A DNA stretch of 64,000 bases from Membranipora membranacea. Its lineage: Eukaryota > Bryozoa > Gymnolaemata > Cheilostomatida > Membraniporidae. The notes under the pieces are model-generated. The model was given only the letters and a program-made list of their open reading frames with translations, did no database searches and was not told the DNA's origin. Each line of letters begins with the position of its first letter. Position 1 is the stretch's first letter. The stretch is from the NCBI GenBank assembly GCA_914767715.1, contig OU612072.1, positions 2,418,001 through 2,482,000 of the forward strand, written 5' to 3'. Of the stretch, positions 34,605 through 45,344 are shown in pieces. Both the position numbers and the translations under genes were made by a program.

Positions 34605-36704
34605 TAGCGGTAATATTGTCACTATTCTCGGGTCAGAGCAGTTGCTCTCAGGCAAAACACAAAAGTGTTGCAGAATCTTCATACTTTGTCAGAGTGGAAA
34701 ATTAATCATCCTTATCATAGCTTCATTAATACAAAAAATGATTAAACAGCTAAATCCTACGCACATACATACTGCATAACATATATCATAATGCACATTT
34801 CAGGCAATGTATAGATACAGTTATCGATGGTCCGAGGTTTGCGCTAGTGAGAGCAGCGACCCAGCGCAAAGGGAATTGTTTAATCGATCGACATCTAGGA
34901 CATCGCTATGTTAAGGAGAACAGGGATTGTGAGGTGCTTCAGTGACATCTAACTACTGAACATAAACATATTTTCCTGATTTTGGAATAAGCTGCCAATA
35001 AAACGCAACTGACAAATTTAATAATAAAACCATGAATTGTACTGAAATTGTCTGTTGGCTTGACATGACTAGATATACTATCCTGATCTCTTGATAGGAA
35101 GTGGTAGTTTGATGGCGTTGTGCGAGGTATGGCAAGCCAACAAAGTGTAAAGCAATTGTGAAAGAGTCGAATGGAGCATTCAATATAAGTAGAGGGGATC
35201 ACAATCATCCTGCCTATAGGAAACCACTAGAGGGTGCTCGCATCGCTAGATAGGTATGGTAGTTGACTCTATAGGTAAACTATAAAGCTTGTCTGCCCTC
35301 CGACATTAATAATTTATAAATGTTACAGATTACTTGCATTGAAACGAATGTGTTTATCTGATAGTCTGATGATTTTTGTTTGTTTATTGATTCTACCGGG
35401 CAGAAAAAATTGTAAATGAGGATACGTTTGCCCTGACATCAATAATTGTTGATAGGGCTGTTAAGAAGCTTTATGAAGAAACTGCAGAAATACGGAACTT
35501 TATAATACCGATGTGTATCTTGCTATGCAAATCAAACAGCCCGAGGGCAGGAAGCACCAACGTTTGAAATAACAATAATTGAAGGAATCATTGCCACCGA
35601 ACCTGAGTCTAGGAATTCAAGTGGTTCACTATTGTCTGTAGAGGAGAATCACTACATTGTATGGGATGCGTGGGCCTTGGTAATTTAGAAAGTCATCCTG
35701 TATCAACAAACAGTATCTACCGATGCAGCAGGCCAAATATTGAATTTGCATGTTTGCAGGTCTTCTTCCTGTTGTCACCTTTTTTTCATAATATTGTTGT
35801 ATTTTCAATATATTATTTTCTTTCTTCAGCATGACTAATTTCAATTGTAGGGGTATAGATGGAACCTTCAAGACAGTTGTCAAACCTTTCCAACAACTTC
35901 TGACAATAAACTGCTTTGTTAGAACAGCCGATGGATGTCTTCAAAGCAGCAGGCAGACTATTTGATGGTTAGATATCCTGATTAATTAGCGACAGGTTAC
36001 CCACTGATCAGACTATCTCGTTTAAAATCACGCCATTATTAATCACAAACAAGTTAATATGTTAAAGTGGAACTAAAATTATTCAGAAATTCCTCCTGTG
36101 CAGGTCATCAAGTGGTTACCTGATCCTATTCTTAACTACTTTCCTCGGATTTGGCAATTGAAGAGCCTCACTTTAATGACCATGCTAATTATTCTCTATA
36201 GCAGGATTGATCGCTTGCGTGTAAGACACTTTGGTCTGTGGCTGAATTTCAGATTTAATGTAGAGGAAGTAGGATTTTATGCAATTGTTGACATTTTTTT
36301 TCCTTCGATTAACCTCTCCAAACTAGTAGCTTGGTATCAAATGATTCTTGACATCTTCTAATATAATAACTATACTATTCCACTGTATTTATTTGAGACT
36401 GTGTGTTTAAATTCGGGTTGGGTGTATTTTAAATAATGCCTGACTGCTTTCCAATTATATTTTCCATTGTGCCTTTTTATAGATGTTCAATGAGTTAAAG
36501 AAAATCACCGATCTCAATGTTCAAACCATCATCATCGATTTTGAAAAAGGTACACAATTAACTTGTTCGTGAAAGAATATCAAAACACACCTGACTGAGC
36601 TGTAAAATTTGAAATACAAACTGTAAATTTTAATTCACAAGATGTCAATAATGAAGCTTCGTTTTGGGGTTTGTTAATTGAGGGCAACTTCTTCATTTTT
36701 TCTT

Positions 36705-36895
36705 GGTACATATACACTTTTATTGTCAATCTACAATCATCTTTATGAATGTTTTTCACGCAGTGACAGAACAAATAAAGTGGTAGTGTTTTGCAATGTT
36801 GTTCTTGTTCTGTGTTATATTTCCTTGACCAATCCTCCGATTTGTATAAAACAAAAGACATTTATTGCCTTGTGCACAGTTGTATCATAAAAAAT
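36705..36895 (-). mobile_element. LINE 3'-end fragment nested in a MULE intron
   Basis: On the minus strand it ends ...GACAATAAAAGTGTATATG at 36711, like the LINE ending at 3465 (GACAATAAAAGTATATATAT). Moving inward the two stay alike (both have CATGAAAAACATTTG-like sequence). It is a 5'-truncated tail of the first LINE family, within the transposase intron 36550-36915. Confidence 0.55.
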
Positions 36896-37691
36896 CATCT
36901 CATTTGTCTGTTTAGGGATCTGGACTGTCTTTTCATCAGCGTTTCAAGGAGTACATATAGTAGGATGTAACTTCCATTTCCGGAAATGCATCTGGCGCAG
37001 GGTGCAAAAGCTTGGTAAGAAGTCAACGTATGCATAAATAACTATGACTATGAGTAATAATAATATTATGATTATAAATATGCAATAAACCGATATATTA
37101 ATAATATAATAAATATCAAATTTTAACTTCTTATGAAGTTTTTTAGTCATAATTGAGAAAGCACAAAAAGTTATCGTCGAGTTTCTCTAAAAGGTTAGTA
37201 ACCACGAAAAAAGAAAAACTTTATACTAGCATAACTTCTCACATCAGCTCAACCTCAAAAACTTGAGAGTGCATGGTTAATGTTACAGGTCTCGCATCAG
37301 GCTATCGCCATCACCACAGAACTCGTCGTGTTTGTGGGTTTCTGTGGGGGCTCTCCTACCTACCTGTCCACTTGATTCAGGAAACTTATCGCTATGTGGT
37401 CGGGGAGAACAACGAGCCTCACTTCAGGCAGTTGTTTGAGTATTTTGAGATTACATGGCTCAATGGAAGATTTGAGCCAAAATTCTGGAGTGTGTATCGA
37501 CAGGCGATAAGGAAAAATAACTCTCTGGAAGGTAACTGACATTCAATTTCACAATCCGTTTAGGGTTGTTCATATTTGAACCCTTGTAAAGCTATCTTCA
37601 CTTGATCAGAAAGGTTCATCACTCAGTATGCAATGAGCAACAACCAACATTTTGTGTCTGTGTTACAAAAATCTATGCTTTAAATCATAAA

Positions 37692-37938
37692 GTTAAAGCT
37701 ATAGTAGCGCCTTTTGGTATATGACATATTGCTTAGGTAGTAGAAGAATTGCTAATAACATGACGATGAAAATTTAATTGAATGAAGCTCATCGGTACAA
37801 CTGAATTCATAGGCTATCTAAAATGTTGCCACAAATCCTATTGGAGGTATCTGGTTAATCAAGAGCCAGTGCTCTTGATTAGCCCGAGACATCCAATATG
37901 ATACCACATATTGGGAGGCGTTACTATAGCTTGAAAGT
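37692..37938. mobile_element. MITE of about 245 bp nested in the last MULE intron
   Basis: Ends AAGCTATAGTAGCGCC (from 37694) and GGCGTTACTATAGCTTG (to about 37934) form inverted repeats with one mismatch over about 16 bp. An internal fold-back lies at 37852-37884 (TAATCAAGAGC, then GCTCTTGATTA). There is no coding capacity. A clear target duplication is not visible. Confidence 0.6.
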
Positions 37939-38340
37939 AAATAATATTCACAGGCTGCTTTAAAACAGGAGCTATGTGTGCATATTGAATAATATTGTTT
38001 CCGTTTTCACGCTGGCATAACAAGTTTAATCGCCAGGTGAGAGTTTGTTAAGCCCCCAACATTTATGTTGATTAGAGAGTTACGGAAGGAGTCATCTTCT
38101 GTAGAACTGGAGCTGAAAGAGATTTCAGCAGGCTTTAGCAGTCTAACTAAAAAATTAAAATGTGAAAGACTCAACAGGTTTTGGGTAAAAGCCTGGGATC
38201 GACTCGACGAAGACAATATTTATTACAGGCAAATAATAATATGGCATACCATATGCTGCCTGCCGTAGAGGACGACTCTCGCTCCGAAGATGTGAATGAA
38301 CAATTCACAGCTTCTGAGCAGGAGCTGTAGATCAACCTAT

Positions 38341-39193
38341 AATTTTATCATACACACGCATTGTAAATAGTTCATGGCATTGATAGACTTAGAATCTTAC
38401 TGCCAATTACGTTTCATTTAGTTTGCTGCATCATCATTATAAATTCTCTGATTTTCATCTCATTTCTCATCACAGAAATTTGTATTTTATCCCCTTTTTT
38501 TTTCATCACTTTACATGGTGGTACCTATGTATTAATTATCTCTTAGGAGACCGTGAAACTAAGTTTTGTAAATAGCTAACAATCTAACTGCCCATACTGT
38601 TTCATTTATATTTTTGCAACAACCATTGTAAATTGGCTTATTGTTACCTCATTTCTAATCTCAGAAGAAATTTTATATTGTCTCTCAATAGTTTTCATCT
38701 TAGTACATGGTAGTACTGAAGTATTATCACTTGAAAGCCAAATTTTTGTGTTGCATAAAACTCAAAGAACTATTGGTTTTAGCGCAGGTTTAGATATTAC
38801 ATAAATACTCTAGCTGCTTACTCTATTTAATATTTGCATCAAACTTCATAAACATCTCATTTTTAATCACACATTCAATCTCGAAAAATTCATTATGTCT
38901 CCATAATGGAAACAATTTTTAATTTTGCAAGAACGGATTATCATTTTTGCCTGCATACAGTGGCTTTTGTGTTCTTCTGTAGTTTTATATTCAATAATAA
39001 GGCAACTATTATTACACACGCATAATTCTCTTTCATTTTTTTAAATAGATGCTTCTGATGATTAATTATATTAAATAAAAGTTTATTGCAGCTACACACA
39101 CGTTTATTTCATAATCTAAACGCATGACCAAAAAAAATAGCATATGTCGTAGCGACCAGATAAGGTAATTGACTTTGGTATTTTACTAATTTT
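38341..39193. repeat. MULE interior beyond the transposase: diverged tandem duplications
   Basis: A segment beginning TTGTAAATAG at 38361 recurs at 38566 (offset 205 bp), sharing GTTTCATTTA, CATTTCT and TACATGGT in order; a third, weaker match begins near 38800. No coding frame is seen. The stretch leads into the right minisatellite array. Confidence 0.5.
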
Positions 39194-40475
39194 ACTATGT
39201 GGGGCCAAGTTTCAGTACTTGGGGCCAAGTTTTACTAATTGGGGCCAAGCTTTTTCTAATTTGGGCCAAGTTTCAGTACTTGGGGCCAAGTTTTACTTAT
39301 TGGGGCCAAGTTTCATTGCATTGGGCCAAGTTTTATATTTGGGGCCAAGATTTACTAATTGGGGCCAAGTTTCAGTACATGGGGCCAAGTTTTATATTTG
39401 GGGCCAAGTTTTACTAATTGGGGCCAAGTTTCAGTACTTGGGGCCAAGTTTTACTAATTGGGGCCAAGCTTTACTAATTGGGGCCAAGTTTCAGTACTTG
39501 GGGCCAAGTTTTACTAATTGGGGCCAAGTTTTACTAATTGGGGCCAAGTTTCAGTACTTGGGGCCAAGTTTTATTAATTGGGGCCAAGTTTCATTGCATC
39601 GGGTCAAGTTTTATATTTGGGGCCAAGATTTACTAATTGGGGCCAAGTTTCAGTACATGGGGCCATGTTTTATATTTGGGGCCAAGTTTCACTAATTGGG
39701 GCCAAGATTCAGTACTTGGGTGCCAAGTTTTACTTATTGGGGCCAAGTTTCATTGCATTGGGCCAAGTTGTACTAATTGGGGCCAAGCTTTACTAATTGG
39801 GGCCAAGTTTTATATTTGGGGCCAAGTTTTACTAATTGGGGCCAAGCATTACTAATTGGGGCCAAGTTCCATTGCATCGGCCAAGTTTTATATTTGGGGC
39901 CAAGATTTACTAATTGGGGCCAAGTTTCAGTACTTGGGGCCAAGTTTTACTAATTGGGGCCAAGTTTCATTGCATTGGGCCAAGTTTTACTAATTGGGGC
40001 CAAGTTTCACTAATTGGGGCCAAGTTTCAGTACTTGGGGCCAAGTTTTACTAATTGGGGCCAAGTTCCATTGCATCGGGCCAAGTTTTATATTTGGGGCC
40101 AAGATTTACTAATTGGGGCCAAGTTTCAGTACATGGGGCCAAGTTTTATATTTGGGGCCAAGTTTTACTAATTTGGGCCAAGTTCCAGTACTTGGGGCCA
40201 AGTTTTACTAATTTGCAATTTAAATATTTGGGGCCAAGTTTTACTAATTTGGGCCAAGTTCCAGTACTTGGGGCCAAGTTTTACTAATTTGCAATTTAAA
40301 TATTTGGGGCCAAGTTTGGCTCGGGCCAAGTTTTGCTCGGGCCAAGTTTTGCTCGGGCCAAGTTTGTCTCGGGCCAAGGTTGGCTCGGACCAAGTTTGGC
40401 TCGGGCCAAGTTTGGATCGGGCCAAGTTTGGCTCGGGCCAAGTTTGGCTCGGGCCAAGTTTGTCTCGGGCCAAGT
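39194..40475 (+). repeat. Right minisatellite array of the MULE
   Basis: 39194-40310 holds more than fifty units of GGGGCCAAG followed by one of a few tails (TTTTACTAATT, TTTCAGTACTT, TTTCATTGCATC, TTTTATATTT). 40311-40475 holds about ten units of GGGCCAAGTTTGGCTC. The tails recur in blocks: TATATTT, then GATTTACTAATT, then TTTCAGTACAT, then TATATTT appears near 39335, 39610 and 40085, so copying happened in multi-unit blocks. The array is roughly three times as long as the left one. Confidence 0.9.
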
Positions 40476-40481
40476 TGTCAA

Positions 40482-40895
40482 GATACAAATACCACGATTC
40501 ACAGCGAGGAACCCAGTCTAACATAGTTTAGATATACAGAGATACAAATACCGCGATTCACAGCGAGGAACCTAGTCTAACATAGTTTAGATATACAGAG
40601 ATACAAATACCGCGATTCACAGCGAGGAACCTAGTCTAACATAGTTTAGATATACAGAGATACAAATGCCGCGACTCACAGCGAGGAACCCAGTCTAACA
40701 TAGTTTAGATATACAGAGATACAAATACTGCGATTCACAGCGAGGAACCTAGTCTAACATAGTTTAGATATACAGAGATACAAATACCGCGATTCACAGC
40801 GAGGAACCTAGTCTAACATAGTTTAGATATACAGAGATACAAATGGCGCGACTCACAGCGAGGAACCCAGTCTAACATAGTTTAAATACACAGAG
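40482..40895 (+). repeat. 59-bp satellite array, seven units
   Basis: The marker GCGAGGAAC recurs at 40504, 40563, 40622, 40681, 40740, 40799 and 40858, exactly 59 bp apart. Units contain GATACAAATACCGCGATTCA and CTAGTCTAACATAGTTTAGA. Units 4 and 7 share ACTCAC and CCCAG, while 2, 3, 5 and 6 share ATTCAC and CCTAG, giving a three-unit higher-order repeat of 177 bp. It abuts the MULE's right array, and no copy lies at the left end. Confidence 0.9.
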
Positions 40896-43789
40896 ATATC
40901 ACACTGAATATCACACAGAATTCGAGGTCATCTGCACCAAGGGTAAGATCTTATTATAAAGATTTTGAATGTTTATGTATTTTTATGACTAAATGATAAA
41001 TGCCAAGATAATATTGTCAAATTATTGATTGATTTATTGCCTGACGAATAGAACCATATTTATATTTTGTTATTATTGTTTAAAATAAATCCTTGAGCAA
41101 TTCCACCGAGAATTGCACCAAACTCAAAACTAAACCAGTGCTCAGTAGTTGAGGCTAGCGCACATTGTACGATAGTAGCTCTACTTACCGCTGAGGTATT
41201 GTTGATCAACAGTTCAGTTGTGTTTTTGAAGTCTCTCTTTAATAACCGAATTATCAGCAATTGTAAGTCCAGATCTGCTACCATTGCATTCGCACAATTT
41301 GAACCATACATATCGCGGATTCTAAAACAGAAAATTGGAGGATAGTTTATTATTTGGGATTTGAGCCAAGGAGTGAACAACTCCAAATTACAGTCCGATT
41401 AATCAACCACAAAATTCATTCACAATAAATATCATATTACATTACATAAAACACGAAGTAAACGTTAAAAAATTCCATGCTGATAACATCATTTAAATCT
41501 GGCGTATTCAAATATCTTTTGTTTCAATTATAACATTATCTTTTTATCTCTGCAACAAGTTTTGCCTCTGCACAATACTATAATGAAATTATCTTAATGT
41601 TTTTATTTGTTTTTTCTCTCTTCTCAAAGACATCTTATCTATTTCCACCTCACTGCTGGAACATTTTAACTCATCTTCCGGCTAAGCTCGCCTTTTTTTC
41701 TCTTTTCCTTTTTTTTCGGCACTATTCGGAAAACATTCCGCTACTGGAATGAAAGAGACTGCCAATAAAAGTGTAAGAAAAAAAAACAAACTAAATAGAA
41801 CTTTTGTGTGGTAGACGGGTATAATGAGAATGCCCATCGGCCCAATGCCCAGGCGCAGGCTGTTACCTCAATATTCATTTCGCCCAGTTAAATTGAAACA
41901 AAACATATATGATGAGTGGTCAATGGCATGGGTACTACCTACCAACATATCCTGTTTGTGTATTCCCAAGTTTTGAATCAGCAGCTCTACTTGAATTGAA
42001 ATAAATACCTGATAAATTCAGAGGAGAATCCAACCATCCATGAGTTTTTGCCTGAAATGTTTCTTCACTAGATTTGGCGTAGTAATACAAGTATCTGAAA
42101 TCCAGTCATTTTTAGTGTATTTTACTATTGTTCACAAGCTGGCTTGTTAGTTCCTGTCTGTTACTGTAGGGCTTACCTTCTATAGTACTTAAATTTCATG
42201 TCAAGGATTGCTACGGCATTTATTATCACAAATTAATTTTGTTGGGACTATTTTGCACTGCCAATCCTGGCTTGATGCCGATAAATGGTTGTGAGGCGTC
42301 TGAGCCAGATTCTCCTAGTTATTGGCAGCTCCTATTCACTTGCATGGTCACAAGTGGCTTAAATATTTTTTATTGTAACTGCAATCCTAAGAAATTATAT
42401 TAAATTAAAATTAAGATTTCGGAATTCGTTAAACAAGGAAAACCTATAGTTAGAATGAAAAATCAATAAAAATCGGATCAGTTGTTCTCAAGTTACTATC
42501 CTTGGCGAGGCATTATCTTAAATATCGGGGTTAATGAAGGGGATTAATCATAATTAGTATTGGTACTGGTGACAAGCAAGACTATTGGCTGATCAGTGTA
42601 TTAGAGGCGGAGAATGGCCTTGGTCTCCGCCTTTAACAGCCAGTCCACGTTGCGTTGTCAAGTGGTCAAGTGTGTTATATACGAAATTGTGATTCGCAGA
42701 CACCCATAAATAAAGTTGAATAGAAGCATATGATATAGCTGTTGTTATGTTGGCTCATCACACTTGGGATTATAGGATTTTATTACACTGTTCAATTTCA
42801 ATCTTGACAACGGTATCTAGGCAACCTCTAAAACCATAAATCATAAAGCCAAAATCGACCAATAAAGGCTCGTATAGTTTGAAGCGGATGATTCGAAATC
42901 ATTGGAACTGGGCGGTTTTGTATGACATCAGATGTAGTTTCACCACTTTCCGATGCGATTTTTGGAATGAAATTTATTGGGCATGTGTATTACACAATTC
43001 CGCATCGGCTCATCTGATTCCCATTGCAAATAATTCACTACTACTCCTCTTATTTTCGAAAAAGCAGCAGAAATTTGAATGCTGCTAACCCCTTTTAAAT
43101 TTGAAATGGCTTGGTGATCGCTTTACGTTGACTGGGCCTTTTAAACCTGTCTTTAAGATGATGCTGATTAATGTGAACTGAAAAAAACATGCTGATTTAA
43201 CTTTCAGACGACAATGTTTTCCGTCGGAAAAAGTTATGTCACCATTGTATATATTTTGGTCTTGGGGAAATCATGGAGTAGCACATGCATCAGCTGAACG
43301 ATGGTCTCATTTTTTCAACTAAAACTATCAGAGAGGAACTGGTTGCCTTTTACTTGTCACTGCAATTGAATTCCATAGGAAGCAAAAGCATCCTTATAGC
43401 AACCGTGTTTGCATTGCGAGACAAGCTTGAATTTAAAAATGTTAACACAAATATTCTAGACTGGTTAAAGTCTCTCTCCGTGTTACCTCAAGTGCATTAC
43501 ATAGATATAATCATCACGGCCAAGAAAAGCAGTGCCCCATACAAATAATTTGCACAAACTGATCTTCAAAATCAGGGCATGAATTCTATGCACCAGCTAA
43601 TGACGTGTACAGTATGCATTAGTAAGACGGTAACTACGTCACCCGTGCCTGTAGATAATTAATTTCATACCCTAAGTTTGCCGATCAGGTTGTGCAAATT
43701 ATTTGCTCATTAGGTGACAATGCTGAGATCGCAGCCTCATTTTATTAGTTTTGAGCTATACAGAATTCTATAAGCACACATTTTGCTGT
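40896..43789. other. Gene-poor stretch; possible LINE 3'-end near 41640-41795
   Basis: At about 41640-41795 the plus strand ends in GCCAATAAAAGTGTAAGAAA plus an A-run, like the LINE tails seen elsewhere in the window, preceded by a decayed coding-like stretch. A 108-codon minus frame (41386-41060) and an 87-codon plus frame (43285-43548) have no recognised domain. A short hairpin lies at about 42606-42633. Confidence 0.35.
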
Positions 43790-43985
43790 CTGGCAGCAGT
43801 GGTTTAAGGGTGCGGCCGCCATATTCGGCACCAAGTTGCTCACAGTTTCGCAGGCGGGTCGGAGCACACCTGGGGCGTCAATTGAGCCCAGTAGCCGGCA
43901 GACTGCAGCAGGACTTGAACACGAGACCTCCAACAATTGCGCGTCAGAGGGCAGGTGCTCAAACCAACTGAGCTACCTCCTCCAT
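43790..43985 (-). repeat. tRNA-derived SINE, minus orientation, second member
   Basis: On the minus strand it starts GGAGGAGGTAGCTCAGTTGG (A-box side, 43985-43966), has GTCTCGTGTTCAAGTCCTGC (B-box, about 43930-43911), and continues into a body with CCCCAGGTGTGCTCCGACCC, shared with the element at 17895-18080. Confidence 0.65.
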
Positions 43986-44924
43986 ACTCCTACTCCTAAT
44001 GCTGTGTGACAACCATAACAGTACAAAAGAATGCCTGCTGAATCCTCTTTCAATGTCTGTATGAGTAGGACAAACTAGCTTGTGTTCAAGCCCGATACAT
44101 GTTCTGGAACAAAAGAATCTAACCTCACATTATTGGCATTCAGTCACAAGGGATGTCCGTGAATAAACATTGGCTACCATTGACTTTGATGATCTGTAAT
44201 TACCGCTGTATGTCACATCAACTCACTCACCCTGGTCTGACATTTCTGACTAGATATTATCCCAATTTATTCATCGATTATGCGTCATGTGTTGTGAAAG
44301 ATATTGATTATATCCTTCAAAATGATAAAAACCTGGAAAAAATCAACCAACATGTAAAGACTCAAAATTTTATTGAATTAAATTCCTGAATGGTCATGTG
44401 ATTAATGAGTATGAATGATGTAAATTTTAACCCAATAAGATTATTCCCTGTGCCAAACAGTGAGTCAATTACGTAAGCAATTCCTTATTTGCTACTAAGG
44501 TCTCTGCACCACAGTGACAGTGCCACAAACTGGCCAAATTGACCTATTTACATTTTGCCCGTGAAAGCTAACGGTGCAAGGATAACCAACCTGCACACGG
44601 GAAAAGAGACTAAGGTCTGTAGTAGTTGTGAAATAATCGTTGTCCCAAGCTGTTGTGGAACAACCCAAGATCATTCATAACTTTCTACAACTCTTACTTG
44701 CTATAGTAAACACAATAGGAAGTAAAAAGTGCCATGGATACAACAATTTTTGTCATAACGATCCCAAATTTCAGAATAGAGGTGAAAGAACTGGCTTTGA
44801 TCAGTGTATAAATTGTCGAGAAAATCTAAGGACCACTGTGTCTCTACTTAAAGTGCCAGTCGAATATTAGCTTTACCTTTATAATGACATGGCAGTGAAC
44901 TCAGCCCACAATCTTCTTTGTAAG
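43986..44924. other. Intergenic; two unrecognised short frames
   Basis: Plus frames 44153-44389 (78 codons; MSVNKHWLPLT start) and 44640-44870 (76 codons; contains CHGYNNFCHNDPKF and CINCREN) look protein-like in composition but match no domain I know. The second has CxxxxxxxC and CxxC pairs. They may be parts of one unrecognised plus-strand gene or transposon remains. Confidence 0.3.
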
Positions 44925-45110
44925 TAAGAGTATGATTATGATCATTGACCATTACACACATAGTAGTAATGCTTGCTTGGATTTGTCTGACTTCAAAAAG
45001 GGGGAAACAGTGCCTGCTCTCTATTAAACTGGAATAATTTTAAATTGATGTTATAAGATGTGATAGAGGTGGCATGGTTTGATTGCACTTGCTGGCTTTC
45101 ACCTATTCTA
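44925..45110 (+). repeat. 3'-flanking motif of the Ig-receptor family (beside B)
   Basis: It carries AAGAGTATGATTATGATCAT, then GGGGGAAACAGTGCCTGCTC, then GGCATGGTTTGATTGCACTT. It lies 235 bp beyond the stop of copy B, in the same relation as the motif at 53715-53890 to copy C and, reversed, 13390-13610 to copy A. Confidence 0.7.
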
Positions 45111-45344
45111 CTGATCTAAATCTGTCATAATTTGTTAGAACAAAACAATCAGTTCATGGTCCCTCAGTTTTGCTCTCCAAAAAAGAAAAATTTTGCTGTT
45201 AATGAATACTACAATGTATTTGATTATTCACAATAAGGCTATTTGGGGATGAAATGTGTGACAAAAAATCTGAGTAATGAGCAAAGACAAAGCTAGATTA
45301 TTTTGGTACATGAGTCTCCTCAGGATTATGCTTCACTGTTTAGA

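Larger units (their letters stand above)
34838..38340 (+). pseudogene. MULE transposase gene with N-terminal FLYWCH zinc finger, inactivated
   Basis: Recognised exons: 34838-34933 (first half of FLYWCH: CLIDRHLGHRYVKENRDCE); 35108-35214 (second half: WRCARYGKPTKC, then ISRGDHNHPA, giving the Cys, Cys, HxH ligands); 35851-about 35940 (IDGTFKTVVKPFQQL, first catalytic Asp); 36483-36549 (VQTIIIDFEK, second Asp); 36916-37014 (GCNFHFRKCIWRRVQKLG, the MULE C..H block); 37289-37531 (LSYLPVHLIQETY, YFEITWLNG, RKNNSLEG with the acidic third residue); 38011-38340 (WHNKFNRQV, then RELRKESSSVELELKEI). Introns 36550-36915, 37015-37288 and 37532-38010 are in phase 1. Damage: TGA beside the FLYWCH Trp at 35110-35112, AG to AC at the last acceptor (38009-38010), TAA at 38044-38046, and a frameshift near 38065. 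The product would bind element ends and catalyse cut-and-paste transposition; this copy cannot. Confidence 0.8.
33519..40475 (+). mobile_element. Mutator-like element (MULE) bounded by inverted minisatellite arrays
   Basis: About 7 kb. The left end is an array at 33519-33935 and the right end an array at 39194-40475. From outside inwards both have first a block of a 16-bp unit (GGCTCGGGCCAAGTTT or its complement), then a block of about 20-bp units built on GGGGCCAAGTTTTACTAA. The two ends are thus mirror images in unit type and order, acting as giant terminal inverted repeats. Between them lie exons of a FLYWCH plus MULE transposase, all on the plus strand. No target duplication is visible, so the outer limits are uncertain. 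It holds nested elements at 34334-34604, 36705-36895 and 37692-37938. Confidence 0.7.

Noticed and set aside
40482-40895. Evenly spaced repeats as a possible CRISPR array
   Set aside because: The whole 59-bp period is conserved with no variable spacers, and the context is an animal genome.
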